A stretch of DNA of 64,000 nt from contig NC_030388.2 of the NCBI RefSeq assembly GCF_001625215.2, positions 21,378,558-21,442,557 of the forward strand. The letters are read 5' to 3'. The stretch comes from Daucus carota subsp. sativus (taxonomy: Eukaryota > Streptophyta > Magnoliopsida > Apiales > Apiaceae). The notes below the pieces were generated by a model, which worked only from the letters and a program-made list of their open reading frames with translations, did no database searches and had not been told where the DNA came from. This document shows positions 1-10,487 of the stretch, piece by piece. The translations under genes and the position numbers were made by a program. Position 1 is the first letter of the stretch; every line of letters begins with the position of its first letter.

Positions 1-172
1 TGCAAAGCATAAAAAAGTGTTTGAATTGTATTCTTCATAATTTTTCCAGATCACCCTGGTGAACTCTTTAATCCCATCTAAGTGGTTGTCAAGCATACAT
101 TCTGAATCTGTACCTATCCTATTTGTTGTTGATCTTCCGGTTTCTTCAATAACAGAGTTCCTTTGTCTCCAG

Positions 173-398
173 GCACGAGCATGAAGGAGATTTCATTGGG
201 ATGCTATTATCTGCATCTGCTGGATATGATCCCCGAGTTGCACCTATGGCACTGGCAAAGATGAAAAGAGAAGATGTATGTATGTTATTTGAGGACCAAA
301 GGATTGCGTATATGGCTCGCCCAGAAGTGATGCAACAAGCAGTCACCATATATGAAGCAAAAAAGAAGGAACAGGGTACTGATAAAAAACACTATTAG
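173..398 (+). CDS. OMA1: OMA1-like M48 metallopeptidase, last exon (partial gene, copy A)
   Basis: OMA1 is a zinc metalloendopeptidase of the mitochondrial inner membrane that takes part in membrane-protein quality control. Only the last exon is in the window; the rest lies upstream. After an acceptor ending CAG at 170-172 the exon reads HEHEGDFIGMLLSASAGYDP, the family's third-zinc-ligand region (usual form EADYIG...ASAGYDPRVAP). It ends with the usual C-terminal helix (PEVMQQAVTIYEAKKKEQG) and a TAG at 396-398. This exon has no break. Two related, broken copies follow at 856-6535 and 7934-9521, so this is the first of a tandem array. Family assignment is from motif recognition. Whether the whole copy is functional cannot be judged. 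Confidence 0.7.
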
Positions 399-855
399 AA
401 AGGAGGAAATGCACTACATTAGGGTCTTGACACGAGTCGAAAAATTTTGATCAAAAAACAAATTTAGCATCACCAGATTCTAGTTAAGAATGAATGCAAT
501 TCCTTATCTGTTGAGACAACTTAGGTGGTGATTTTTTGTTGCTGCTACCTTTTTGGATAGTTTTCCTTCTGCATTGCTTGCTCTCATTTTCACTTGAAGT
601 AGCAAATGCTCAGAGATCAGAGTCTTGAATCAAGTTCTACTTTGGAATATAATTTTACTTTAAGCATTTCTTGTTCTTCGCGTTATGCAGTTTGAATATT
701 GCAGAAGCTAAATTAGCATAATTTAGCTTCACTGAAAAGAAAGATTTTTGGTTTTAAACTTGATAATGTATCTCCTCCTCCACTCTCTGTTTTGTATATG
801 GAAGCATTATAAAGCTTCTATTTTGCATGTATATAGGAGTATCCTGTTAAAAATC
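399..855. other. Spacer between OMA1-like copies A and B
   Basis: This stretch is AT-rich and holds no recognisable gene or repeat. It would contain the 3' end of copy A and the promoter of copy B. Confidence 0.5.
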
Positions 856-1845
856 ATGGGGTTTTACAGATTATACAGACATATAAATCTTGCTTGTAAA
901 ATTAAGCCCATTAAATATTACAACCTTAATCCTCCTAATTTACATAAAGTTAGAATCTTTAATAACTGCTTAGGGTTTACAGTTTACTAGTCATTATACT
1001 ACTTTGCACAGTGTTAAAACCTCTAATGGATCTAAAAGATTGTTGGGTTTGTGTTTTAATCAAGAATTGCACAACCCATTGAGCCATTTTGTTGGAACAA
1101 GACATTACTCTGTTGATAGGTTTCAAGATTATGTGTATAGGCCTGTAATGAAGTGTTTGAGTTTTGTAACTTTCTTGATTGGAAGATTTGAGGTGGTCCC
1201 TTTGACTAAGAAGATTGTTTATGTGTTCCCATTTGTTGATAAGATATGGGGAGAGGTTTATTATGCTAGGTGTGTGAAGGAGGGGTACAAGAAGGGGGAG
1301 GTGTTGTCACAGGATGACCCGTTGTGTGTTCGGGTTGAATCAATTCCCATTTGTATTATTTTCAAACAATAAAGGTTGTGTGATAGAATTTTTAACTCGT
1401 ATTCAAAAGTTCATTGTTCATCAATGCTAGGCTCAGCTGTTTTTGTAAAAAACTAGAGAATTTAACTTCATCTGCTGAGTGCTGAAACACTTGCAAATAT
1501 ACTTATACCTCTTCCTGCACCATCTACAGTCGTCTTGCGACTTGCGAGTCGTTGTTGTACTACACATTTGGTCAGCCATAATATGTTAGTAGAAGAGCTG
1601 AAAAATACTATATTGTTCCAACATTGTTGTGTTAGTTTGTTGTTAATATATTATTTATTCCTGATTTTCCTATTCAACTGCTTAAATCAGTACAAGTGGT
1701 AGTGCAAGGCACACTTATCTTAACCTGTAGCTATCCTCCTGTTCATATTCTGGTTTTTTTTCAGTAACACGTAATATTTTTAATCAGGCATGAACAAGAA
1801 GCAGACATTGCGATGTTGTCATCTGCATCTGCTGGTTATGATCCT

Positions 1846-2089
1846 TGTTGGTTTAAGTTTGTAAAACACTGCTATACTTGAAACATATAGAAGCACAGAA
1901 GATAGGCTAAAGATTTATTTTTCTTATTGCTCCAGACTTAGGCATTTTAAATAGGCTACAAATCAAAAACTGAAATACAAACTTAAATAAAATAGATAAT
2001 GCTCAGCATGAAATCAGTGCTGAATTTATTCCTAGAATGATTTATGCCAGAAGATCAGCCTTTGCAATTACTGAGGCAATATTCAAACA
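1846..2089 (-). repeat. 3' LTR of the copia element
   Basis: Direct repeat of 244 bp, the same length as 6092-6335, with no difference found by eye. On the plus strand it starts TGTTGGTTTAAG and ends TTCAAACA. In element orientation it also starts TG and ends CA. Confidence 0.95.
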
Positions 2090-2100
2090 CTCCTCCTTGC
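2090..2100 (-). promoter_or_regulatory. Polypurine tract
   Basis: In element orientation GCAAGGAGGAG directly precedes the 3' LTR. This is the expected position of the primer for plus-strand DNA synthesis. Confidence 0.75.
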
Positions 2101-2101
2101 T

Positions 2102-5100
2102 TCAGTAGGTGCAAATACCAATTCTTTCTCTTAATTCTTCAAATCTACCCTTAGCAAGGGGTTTTGTAAATATGTCTGCCAGCTGATCTTCAGTCCTACA
2201 ATACTTCAAACGTACTGCACCATCCTTCTGAACATCTCTTACAAAGAACAATTTAATGCTGAAATGCTTGGTTTTTCCATGAAAAACTGGATTGTTTGAG
2301 ATGGATATTGCAGCCTGATTATCAACCTTAACTTCAGTACTTAGCTTCTGCTCCAGATTTAGATCAAATAAAATTTTTCTGAGCCACAAAGCATGATTAA
2401 CAGCTGCTGTTGCTGCTATCAATTCTGCTTCAGCTGTTGATTGTGCAACTATCTCTTGTTTCTTAGAACTCCAAGTAAAAATTCCTGATCCAAAGCAGAA
2501 ACAGAATCCAGAGGTGCTCTTCATGTCATCCAGAGATCCTCCCCAATCACTATCAGCGTAACCTTGTAACTCAAAGTTCTGCGAAGAACAAAATTTGATC
2601 CCAAAGCTTAAGGTCCCTTTGATATATCGGAGAACTCGTTTAGCAGCCTTAAAATGAGTCTCGGTAGCACAATTCATGAATCTGGACAGAACATTAACAG
2701 CATATAGAACATCTGGCCTTGTTGCCGTAAGATACATTAGACACCCAATCAGGCTCCTGTAATGTGATTCATGTACCTTTTCTCCATCATCTTTAAAGAG
2801 CTTCACCTTGGGACACATAGGAGTGCTCACACTTTTACAACCATCCATTTTAAATTTTTTCAAGATCTCCTTGGCATACTTCTGTTGACACATAAAAATT
2901 TCACCTTCCTTTTGCTTGATTTCAATTCCAAGAAAATAAGACATCTCTCCAAGGTCCGCCATTTCAAATTCGTGCTCCATGTTTTCCTTGAACTTCTGAA
3001 CAAGTTCATTGCTGCTGCCAGTTACTAAAAGATCATCAACATACAATGATACAACAATAAGATCATTTTGCTCAACTTTAACATATAACGTGGACTCACT
3101 AAGGCTTTTAACAAAGCCTAAACTCAGCAAATATTCATCAATTCTTTTGTACCAGGCCCTTGGCGCCTGTTTTAAACCGTACAACGCCTTCTTCAATCGA
3201 TACACTTTGTGCTCCTGCCCTTTTACAACGAAGCCTTCAGGCTGATCAACATATATTTCTTCTTCCAGAAAGCCATTTAAGAAGGCTGATTTGACATCAA
3301 GTTGATGAATTTTCCACTTATTTTGTGCTGCGATAGCTAGTAACATTCGGGTGGTGTCTTGCCTTGCAACAGGAGCAAACGTATCAAAATAGTCTACTCC
3401 AAAAATTTGAGCATACCCTTTAGCTACTAACCTCGCTTTATACTTGTTGATTGTTCCATCTGCATTCTCCTTTTTTCTGAACACCCATTTCACTCCAATC
3501 ACCTTCCGATTCTTGGGTCTTTCAACTAATTCCCAGGTCTGATTTTTCTCGATCATAGAGAGCTCCTCCTGCATTGCAGCCATCCAATGAGGATCCTTTT
3601 CAGCCTGTAGATACCCATCAGGTTCAAGAATAGCAACATTGCATCTTTGATAAATATCAGCAAGTGACCTGGTGCCACGAACAGCGGGATCATCAACCAA
3701 TTCATCTTGATTTAAATTAATCGGTTGCTGATAATCTGCACCAGAGTTATCTTTTTCGTTTTTCCAGCTCCACTCATCATTCTCCATGAAGCTTACATCC
3801 CTGCTTATAATAATTTTTTTAGTATCGGGCTGAAAAACTCTATAAGCTTTGGATATCAAGCTATATCCAATAAATACACCAGCCTCCGCTTTCTTGTCCA
3901 ACTTGTCTCTCTTGATCTGTGGCACATGAGTAAAACACAAACATCCAAACACCTTAAGATTTTTAATTAAGGGCTTATAACCATACCATGCCTCATAAGG
4001 AGTCTTCCCATTTACGGCTTTTGTCGGGAGTCTGTTTAGCAAAAACACAGATGTGTTGGCAGCCTCCGCCCAATATTCTTTAGGCAAATTCTTCTCATGA
4101 AGCATGCACCTGGACATCTCCATTATTGTCCTGTTCTTCCTCTCGCTGACTCCATTTTGTTGTGGACTATACGGAGCCGTAAGATGGTGTTCAATGCCTG
4201 AATCCTCACAAAATTTGTTGAATTCACTAGAGGTGTACTCTTTGCCATTATCAGACCTTAAAACTTGAATCTTGCAGCCACTTTGATTCTCGATCCATTG
4301 CTTGAATTTGAAGAACACACTTGCAACTTCTGACTTGAACCTGAGAAAATAGATCCAACACATTCTCGTGAAATCATCAATAAAAATGATGTAGTATTTA
4401 CTACCATTAAGAGAAGGAGTTCTTTGAGGTCCGCACAAATCTGTATGAATCAATTGCAACTTTGAGGTGGCTCTCCATGTTGCTTGTTGGAAAGGAGTTC
4501 TGGCTTGTTTACCATATTGACATGACCTGCAATTTGGCAATTCAGTCTCTATATGCGGCAAACCAATAGCCAAATCTTTTCTCTGCATATTTAGTAATGC
4601 TGCATGATGAAAATGGCCCATCCTTTTGTGCCATAATTCTGCAGTAGTTGTGTTAGCTGAATATACAGCTTGTTCCTCCTCCATTGGATCAAATGAATAG
4701 CTTTTTCCTTTCATCTTGATTCTAAAAACATCAACGTTATTTGCATCCTTGATCAAACATTGCTCATTCTCAAATATAACCTTAAATCCCTTGCTAGTCA
4801 GTTGTCGAACACTTAAGAGATTTTGATCAATTTCAGGTACAAACAACACATCAGAAATTAGTTTTGTACCTCTACAACTTTCAATGGCGATTGTTCCCTT
4901 TCCTTTTACAGCAATATATGCGCCGTTGCCAATTCTGACCTTCGAAACTTGTGATCTGTCCAGCTCTCTGAAAAGTTCTTCATCTCCGGTCATGTGATTG
5001 GTACAACCACTATCAATTAGCCAACAATCACTAGAGCTGCTGCTTGTAAAACAAGATGCAACGAACAGCTGCTCCTCCTCCTGCTCGTTTGCCATTTGAG

Positions 5101-5674
5101 CATTTTCTTTACGGTAATACTCGCTTCTGCATATCTTTTCATCATGCCCCATCTTGTTGCACTTTCCACATTTTACATCAGGCCTTTTCCAACACTTGAA
5201 AGGAGGATGACCTTTCTTTCCGCAGTGTTTACATGGAGGGAATTCTTTGAATCTTTCTCCTTTAGTGCTGCTTGCATTTGTAAAAGAATCTCGAGGATGA
5301 AAATTCTTTTTTTGAAATTTCTTCTTCTTATCTTTGTCACTGTGATTGACTTGTAACTTGGCTTGAAGAGCTCCTTCCACGGAACCTTCTTCCCTCATCA
5401 ATCTTCTCTGTTCTTGAGCCTGCAAAGCATTGTTTAGCTCTGCCAATGTGATTTTTGACAGATCTTTGGTACTCTCCAAAGATGAAATAGTAGCATCAAA
5501 TTTTTCTGGAAGCGTAACAAGAATTTTCTGTACTATTCTGGAATCTGAAAAATCGGAGCCAAGTATCCTTATTTTATTTGCTATGTTAACAAGTTTACCT
5601 GTGTACTCCTTTATTGTTTCTGACCCATTCATTTTCTGCATCTCGAATTCTCTGACCAAATTCAAGACTTGCAT
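2102..5674 (-). CDS. Copia pol with the 3' part of gag (1190 aa)
   Basis: Long open frame covering most of the element's polyprotein. In order: the C-terminal part of gag with two CCHC zinc knuckles (C-x2-C-x4-H-x4-C, around residues 147-182); an aspartic protease core IDSGCTNHM near residue 220; an integrase with its HHCC zinc finger (HKRMGH ... CRSCQYGK) and core acidic motifs (HTDLCG, FIDDF); reverse transcriptase with YVDDLLVTG; and RNase H (ADSDWGG, DNQAAISIS). The integrase-before-RT order defines copia. The frame ends RIGICTY just inside the 3' LTR. The listed start is simply the first ATG of the open frame: the true start is upstream in the gag ORF (5662-6009), which is out of frame because of one base. 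Confidence 0.93.
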   Translation of the reverse strand: MQVLNLVREFEMQKMNGSETIKEYTGKLVNIANKIRILGSDFSDSRIVQKILVTLPEKFDATISSLESTKDLSKITLAELNNALQAQEQRRLMREEGSVEGALQAKLQVNHSDKDKKKKFQKKNFHPRDSFTNASSTKGERFKEFPPCKHCGKKGHPPFKCWKRPDVKCGKCNKMGHDEKICRSEYYRKENAQMANEQEEEQLFVASCFTSSSSSDCWLIDSGCTNHMTGDEELFRELDRSQVSKVRIGNGAYIAVKGKGTIAIESCRGTKLISDVLFVPEIDQNLLSVRQLTSKGFKVIFENEQCLIKDANNVDVFRIKMKGKSYSFDPMEEEQAVYSANTTTAELWHKRMGHFHHAALLNMQRKDLAIGLPHIETELPNCRSCQYGKQARTPFQQATWRATSKLQLIHTDLCGPQRTPSLNGSKYYIIFIDDFTRMCWIYFLRFKSEVASVFFKFKQWIENQSGCKIQVLRSDNGKEYTSSEFNKFCEDSGIEHHLTAPYSPQQNGVSERKNRTIMEMSRCMLHEKNLPKEYWAEAANTSVFLLNRLPTKAVNGKTPYEAWYGYKPLIKNLKVFGCLCFTHVPQIKRDKLDKKAEAGVFIGYSLISKAYRVFQPDTKKIIISRDVSFMENDEWSWKNEKDNSGADYQQPINLNQDELVDDPAVRGTRSLADIYQRCNVAILEPDGYLQAEKDPHWMAAMQEELSMIEKNQTWELVERPKNRKVIGVKWVFRKKENADGTINKYKARLVAKGYAQIFGVDYFDTFAPVARQDTTRMLLAIAAQNKWKIHQLDVKSAFLNGFLEEEIYVDQPEGFVVKGQEHKVYRLKKALYGLKQAPRAWYKRIDEYLLSLGFVKSLSESTLYVKVEQNDLIVVSLYVDDLLVTGSSNELVQKFKENMEHEFEMADLGEMSYFLGIEIKQKEGEIFMCQQKYAKEILKKFKMDGCKSVSTPMCPKVKLFKDDGEKVHESHYRSLIGCLMYLTATRPDVLYAVNVLSRFMNCATETHFKAAKRVLRYIKGTLSFGIKFCSSQNFELQGYADSDWGGSLDDMKSTSGFCFCFGSGIFTWSSKKQEIVAQSTAEAELIAATAAVNHALWLRKILFDLNLEQKLSTEVKVDNQAAISISNNPVFHGKTKHFSIKLFFVRDVQKDGAVRLKYCRTEDQLADIFTKPLAKGRFEELRERIGICTY

Positions 5675-6009
5675 TCCTTTAACTCTTTCGTCTCCTTCAT
5701 ATTCAGTTTTGAGAAAATTCCAGATCTCAAATGCTGATTTTTTGTCATAACCCTTGTAAAAATTTCTGCAGAAACCGCTGCAAGTAACGTACCTCTGGCC
5801 CTTGACTTCTTTGCTTTTCTCTCTCGTATATACCTAGCCTGAGACATGGTGGAAGCATCTGTTACTTGAGGAACTTCGTAGTCCTCCTCAACAGGTTCCC
5901 AGAGATCATTCGCCTCTAGATGTGCCTCCATTCTCGCTGCCCAGAGTTGATAATTCTCACCATTGAACACCGGTGGTGCTAGAGATGTGAATGGTTTTTC
6001 GAGATCCAT
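5662..6009 (-). pseudogene. Copia gag N-terminal part, frameshifted
   Basis: The frame opens MDLEKPFTSLAPPVF, with the NYQLWAARMEAHLEA segment typical of plant copia gag. It follows the normal course to about residue 90 (EIFTRVMTK) and then leaves the family sequence. The continuation of gag is in the next frame, which becomes the 1190-aa ORF. The switch coincides with a run of six T (5738-5743, plus strand) that seems one base short. The tail after the run is frameshift product. The start codon is about 80 bases inside the 5' LTR border, as expected. Confidence 0.85.
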
Positions 6010-6076
6010 AGAAAAAATAGAAGTAAGGTGTGTGTGTGGCTATTTTGATTTAGTCACAGGTCCCTCAAGAAGAGGC

Positions 6077-6088
6077 GCTCTGATACCA
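6077..6088 (-). promoter_or_regulatory. Primer-binding site (initiator tRNA-Met)
   Basis: In element orientation TGGTATCAGAGC lies three bases after the 5' LTR. This complements the 3' end of plant initiator methionine tRNA and is the usual primer site of plant copia elements. Confidence 0.88.
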
Positions 6089-6091
6089 ATT

Positions 6092-6335
6092 TGTTGGTTT
6101 AAGTTTGTAAAACACTGCTATACTTGAAACATATAGAAGCACAGAAGATAGGCTAAAGATTTATTTTTCTTATTGCTCCAGACTTAGGCATTTTAAATAG
6201 GCTACAAATCAAAAACTGAAATACAAACTTAAATAAAATAGATAATGCTCAGCATGAAATCAGTGCTGAATTTATTCCTAGAATGATTTATGCCAGAAGA
6301 TCAGCCTTTGCAATTACTGAGGCAATATTCAAACA
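6092..6335 (-). repeat. 5' LTR of the copia element
   Basis: Partner of 1846-2089, same length and apparently identical. In element orientation it should hold the promoter and transcription start. It is followed on the plus strand by the second copy of the target duplication ATCCT (6336-6340). Confidence 0.95.
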
Positions 6336-6535
6336 ATCCTCGAGTTGTACTTTTGGCATTGAGAAAGATGAGAAGAGACTTGAGAAGACTTGACGGAAGT
6401 AAGATACCTCTTCTTCATTTGGAGAAAAGAATTGAGTATGCATCTACACCAGAAGTGATGCAAAAAGCAGTCTCTGTATACCAAGAAAGAATGAAGAGGC
6501 AGTGTACTGACCGAGAATCTCTTGTGGAGAAGTAG

Positions 6536-7933
6536 GAGCCGTAAGTTGATTATATATTTTTATTGTAAATGAACTAATTTAGCACTGTTAGATTCTACTT
6601 ACTGATGAAAATCCGTTTCTGCCAAGGCAATGCAGGTGTTGATTTATGTCGTTTCTTATTGTATAGTTTTACTTTTAGCGTTTCTGCATCACAATCAGTA
6701 TAAGTGTATAACTATATTTGGAGAAAGTTCTTTGAATCTGGTTGTAGCAAAATCCGCTTGTTCATAATGTAATATTCTAAAAAGAAAATTGTACAGAAAT
6801 GAACGGGACATAGAAAGTAATACAGAAGATGGCTGCAAAATCATACATTGCATATCACCATTAGGAAAGTTTGGAGTGCAGTCTAAGTTCTGAAAATTTG
6901 TGTGTGAATAAACTTTGCAACTCTAAAGAAACTGACCTCAGTTATAGCCTATTGCTATTTATACACAGATAAACTTGGCACATTACATGTACAAAACCTA
7001 AAAAGAACATCAATCAACATATTTGTGTCATGAAAATTTTGTCCCAGATATCAGACTTTATTTATGTTAATCAACTTAATCAAATTTTGACTAACTGTTA
7101 GGATCATATTTTTACTACGAAAGCATTAGAATTCTTGTCTTTAAGAGCATTAGCAATGCAAAGGTCCGTCTTCTTTTTTATCTGACCCCGCTGACACTCA
7201 GAAAAAAAATGAGTTTAGGTTAAAGTGCTCCGGCGTAAACTGTTATAAATTATTTATGTGACCCCACCATTACTTGTATTTTTAAGTGAACACAGTGAAT
7301 AACAAATTGAAAAGAATAATGAATTATATGAATGATTTGTGTCACCCCACCATTACTTGTATTCTTTCTTCTCTTAAGTGAACAATGAATAATAAACAGA
7401 AAAGAATAATAAACTATATGAAACAGTAAAACAAGTCTAGCTTGGGAAGAGGGCCTGACCAATTTTTCTTATTTGTTTCAATGCGAAATTCCGAGACAAA
7501 ACCTTTTCTTATTTGCTCCAATGCGAAAATCGAGAGATCCTTTTTGCGTGTCTCAACACAGCACTTGTGCTCTCGTTGGGCATGCTCTAAGAGGATAACA
7601 CCAAAGTATATATTTAGGAAATTATATCAAACAAATTCTCGAAAGAAAAATAATGAAGCAAGGACCTCTTTTATGAGTAAAATCTGACAAAAACAGGAAA
7701 TAAGTGTAGTGCATTTTAGTCTAGCTAGCTCCAACCCATTACTTGTTTAGTGTATCAAAACAAAATTTGTAAACTGAAAAGTGTAAAAAAGTTCCATTAC
7801 TTTGGTATCTTGGACACGAATTTACACTACATGTATTATTGTTGCATCCTCATATCTGATTTGGCTAGAGCTGAGTTTATTTTATCAGTCTTTTCTTGAT
7901 ATTTTCATAAATATTTTGTTCTTGTTGTCAAAA
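6536..7933. other. Spacer between OMA1-like copies B and C, with a short tandem duplication
   Basis: No gene is seen. From about 7257 to 7425 a segment of some 80 bp occurs twice in tandem (each copy contains CCCCACCATTACTTGTAT and GAACA..GAATAA), with several differences. The rest is AT-rich and would include the promoter of copy C. Confidence 0.5.
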
Positions 7934-9521
7934 ATGATGGGGTTCTTGAGACAATGCAAGCCCACTATTACATTTTCTTGTGTTTCTAAGAACTTGTTAA
8001 GGTTTCCAGGGTTTCAATCAGCTGGTGTAGGAACAGTAAACCAGCTCACTGCTTGTAACAGTTCTGTTGTTTCGAAAAGCTTGTTGGGGTTTAAGTCTAG
8101 TTCAGTATGGTTGGGTAGCTCCTGTGGTTCTGAAAACTTGTCGGGGTTGGGTTTTAGTGAGAATTTAGGCTACCCATTTGGTCATTTTGTTGGAATCAGG
8201 CAGTATTGTGTTGATAGGAATCCTGTTGTTAAGTTCAAGACCGCGCCCTCTGTCAAGTATTTGGGTCATCTTACAAGGTTCTGTGGGAGATTGGAGAGTG
8301 TGCCTTATACGAAACAAACCCTGTTTGTGATTCCTCTGTTTGATAAGATTTATAGGGTTTTAGGTAGTGATGGCTTTGTTGAGGAGGGGTTTCCTGATAC
8401 TCACCCGCATTGCATTCGGGTTAGAATGATTGCGAAGAAGTTGTTGAAGGTTTTAGAAAGGGAGGATGGGAAACTCCACATACTAGATGGGGAAGAATGG
8501 CCTGAAGATTTGTGGGTTAGGGACTGGGAGGTTTTAGTCCGAAATCATCCTGATGTTCATGCTTGGTATACACGGACTGGGAGGCTACTCATAGCCTCAG
8601 CATGTGTAATTACTACAAAACAGATGCAGAGGTTGCATTCTCAATTGCGCATCTGGTACTCAATGTCAAATTAGTTGCTTCCAAGTTAATAAATATCTAT
8701 TATGTTTCATTGAAATTTGTTTTGATGTGTGCAGATGGGGCATGTTGTTGCTCGCCACTCACTGAGAGAGATGATATTCAATTTTATTCCATTTACGCTG
8801 TTCTATTTAGTGAAACATGGAGATTCCCAAGTTCTTATTATCAGCTGAGGTTCGACATGACATGCTTAATAGCATTAGCATCTCTTTTTTTTCTTTTCTT
8901 TTTTCTGTTACAACTTATTTGGTAGTGTTGATTTCATATTAGTGCTGCTATAAAGTGTCGTGTTATCAACGCAATGTTGATTTATGCTGGTTATTGGATC
9001 CATTCAAGATGTTGTAATGCTTGCAAGTATATGTCGCGCTGAATGTACAACTTATCATCTTTTTTTTTTCTTTTCTTTTCCCCTCTCTGCAACTCATGTG
9101 CAATTTGTATTCGTTGGTCAGAATGTTAATCATTACTGATATATACTTATGGTTGTTATGAGAAATTAATGCTAGTAAGATTCAAGAATCCTGGAACTTC
9201 GGTTACGTTCAACAGAGATCTATGATTCACATTGATAAATATAACTTCAGAATTTCCGTATTGAGTATCTATCATATGGTTCATGTTTAATACAGTTACT
9301 TTGTCATTAGGCATGAGCAGGAGGCAGATTATATAGGAATCTTCTTAGCCGCGTCTGCTGGCTATGATCCTCAAGTGGCACCTGCGGTACTGAGAAATAA
9401 GACAGAAGGTGCACCTTCTCCATTCATGGAGAAAAGAATTGAGGCAATATCTCACCCCAAAGTGATGCAAGAAGCGGTTGCCCTATATCAAAAAAGAATC
9501 AAGGGACAAGGTAACAATTGA
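7934..9521 (+). pseudogene. OMA1: OMA1-like pseudogene (copy C)
   Basis: Third OMA1-like copy and the most complete. ATGs at 7934 and 7937 open a Ser/Lys/Arg-rich N-terminus that could be a mitochondrial presequence, then HFVGIRQYCVDR, VPYTKQTLFVIP and WEVLVRNHPDVHAW, all in family order. The frame then slips at about 8590-8605: the continuation NYYKTDAEVAFSIAH lies in another frame. The metal-binding exon, joined from about 8647 to 8734, reads HLMGHVVARH in place of HEVGHAVARH, so the catalytic glutamate of HExxH is lost. A second frame change follows in the same exon before the sequence that leads to the final exon at 9311 (HEQEADYIGIF...ASAGYDP), which ends at TGA 9519-9521. Loss of the catalytic residue plus at least two frame changes argue for a pseudogene. 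Confidence 0.7.
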
Positions 9522-10165
9522 GAATTCCTTGTGGAGAACAGGGTATTAATTTTTGTCAAGTATATTTGTGCAAGAGCATGATCATGTTATTTTGTATAAG
9601 TGGCAAGAACTTCCAGGGATTGTGGTTATGAAGTCCAGTACAAGACTGATAATCTTTTGTTTTCGTTTCTCTAATCATTGTCACTCTGGCTTTTCTGGCT
9701 TAACATGAGCAAATAGCAGGTTATTATTGTGTGATTAAACCAAAGATCATATATAATGTACATTCAATTCATCTTATAATAAAAATGTTCCTTTTTTGAG
9801 ACTATGATACGAATGTTTATAGTCATTAAATGTAGATCAATTATTAAAATAGCGGTTTTTTGTTCAGGAAAATAGCTTGTTGTCTGCCCCTATAATGTTG
9901 TAAAAACAATGGTTGTTATGAGACTGCTATCATTTACTTATAAATGATAAATTATATATAAATTTGAATAATCAAATATATATATTGTTCTCCGTATAAA
10001 CAAAAATATCGTCATCTTGTAACAGTTGTTAAGAAAAAGACATCACACTTCCAAATAACCAGCATTTTAGAGTTGTGGTCTTGCGGATAGTGTTTAGGCC
10101 GGTAAAATGGTCTTCAATTAAAATTGAATGAAGTTGAATATTAAAGTCTAAAAGAATGAAACTTT
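9522..10165. other. Spacer downstream of OMA1-like copy C
   Basis: AT-rich, with no recognisable gene. It ends at the target duplication of a MITE (GAAACTTT, 10158-10165). Confidence 0.5.
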
Positions 10166-10487
10166 AGGGTCATGTTCAATAGAGAAGCATTAGAGAGAGA
10201 ATCATAGAACTCTTACCTTATTTCTAGTATTAGCAGGGTTCTGCAGCAGAACTTAAGTATGAGTTAGGGTTCTGCAGCAGAACTTCACATGCAAAAATAT
10301 GTCAATATCTATGTATTATATCTTAAAATTATTTTTGAACACACAAAACGATGAAAAAACATGAAAAAAACATGTATTTAGATTTAGATCCTAAAAATCT
10401 ATTTAAAATTTAGGGTTCTGCAGCAGCAGAACCTTAGTGGTTCTATGGTTCTATTTTAAGGACTGGTTCTCTCTTGAGCGCGACCCT
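10166..10487 (+). mobile_element. hAT-type MITE, 322 bp (family copy 1)
   Basis: Terminal inverted repeats start AGGGTCATGTTCAA on the left and AGGGTCGCGCTCAAG on the right (reverse complement). The element is flanked by a perfect 8-bp target duplication GAAACTTT (10158-10165 and 10488-10495), the length made by hAT transposases. It has no coding capacity. Inside are three copies of GGTTCTGCAGCAG, near-palindromic around CTGCAG. A second copy in inverse orientation is at 35161-35458. Confidence 0.82.

Larger units (their letters stand above)
1846..6335 (-). mobile_element. Ty1/copia LTR retrotransposon, 4490 bp
   Basis: A complete small copia element lies on the minus strand inside the last exon of OMA1-like copy B. 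It has two 244-bp LTRs that read as identical, TG...CA ends, a 5-bp target duplication ATCCT on both sides, a primer-binding site complementary to initiator tRNA-Met, and a polypurine tract beside the 3' LTR. The internal part codes for gag and pol in the copia order protease, integrase, reverse transcriptase, RNase H. Matching LTRs imply recent insertion. One missing base in a homopolymer breaks gag, so this copy is probably non-autonomous or the base is a sequencing error. The copia lineage was not determined. Confidence 0.96.
856..6535 (+). pseudogene. OMA1: OMA1-like pseudogene (copy B), interrupted by a copia element
   Basis: Second OMA1-like copy. An ATG at 856 opens a frame that matches the start of copy C (MGF...) but stops at 990. 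The frame then shifts, and 1004-1372 carries the conserved N-terminal part (HFVGTRHYSVDR, then a VPLTKK segment) before a premature TAA at 1370-1372. No exon with the zinc-binding HExxH motif is visible between 1373 and 1787. The last exon starts at 1788 (HEQEAD...SAGYDP) and is cut at 1845 by the retrotransposon. It resumes at 6336 with RVVLLALRKM and ends at TAG 6533-6535. The target duplication ATCCT (1841-1845, 6336-6340) shows that the exon was continuous before insertion. Frameshift, premature stop and missing catalytic exon suggest the copy was already dead, or was freed to decay afterwards. Confidence 0.75.

Noticed and set aside
1004..1372. 122-codon plus-strand frame as a gene of its own
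   Set aside because: It matches the N-terminal part of OMA1-like copy C in order and content, so it is a piece of pseudogene copy B.
8563..8925. 120-codon plus-strand frame as a separate gene
   Set aside because: It is the alternative frame of OMA1-like copy C after its frameshift (KTDAEVAFSIAH), running on through an intron and a broken exon.
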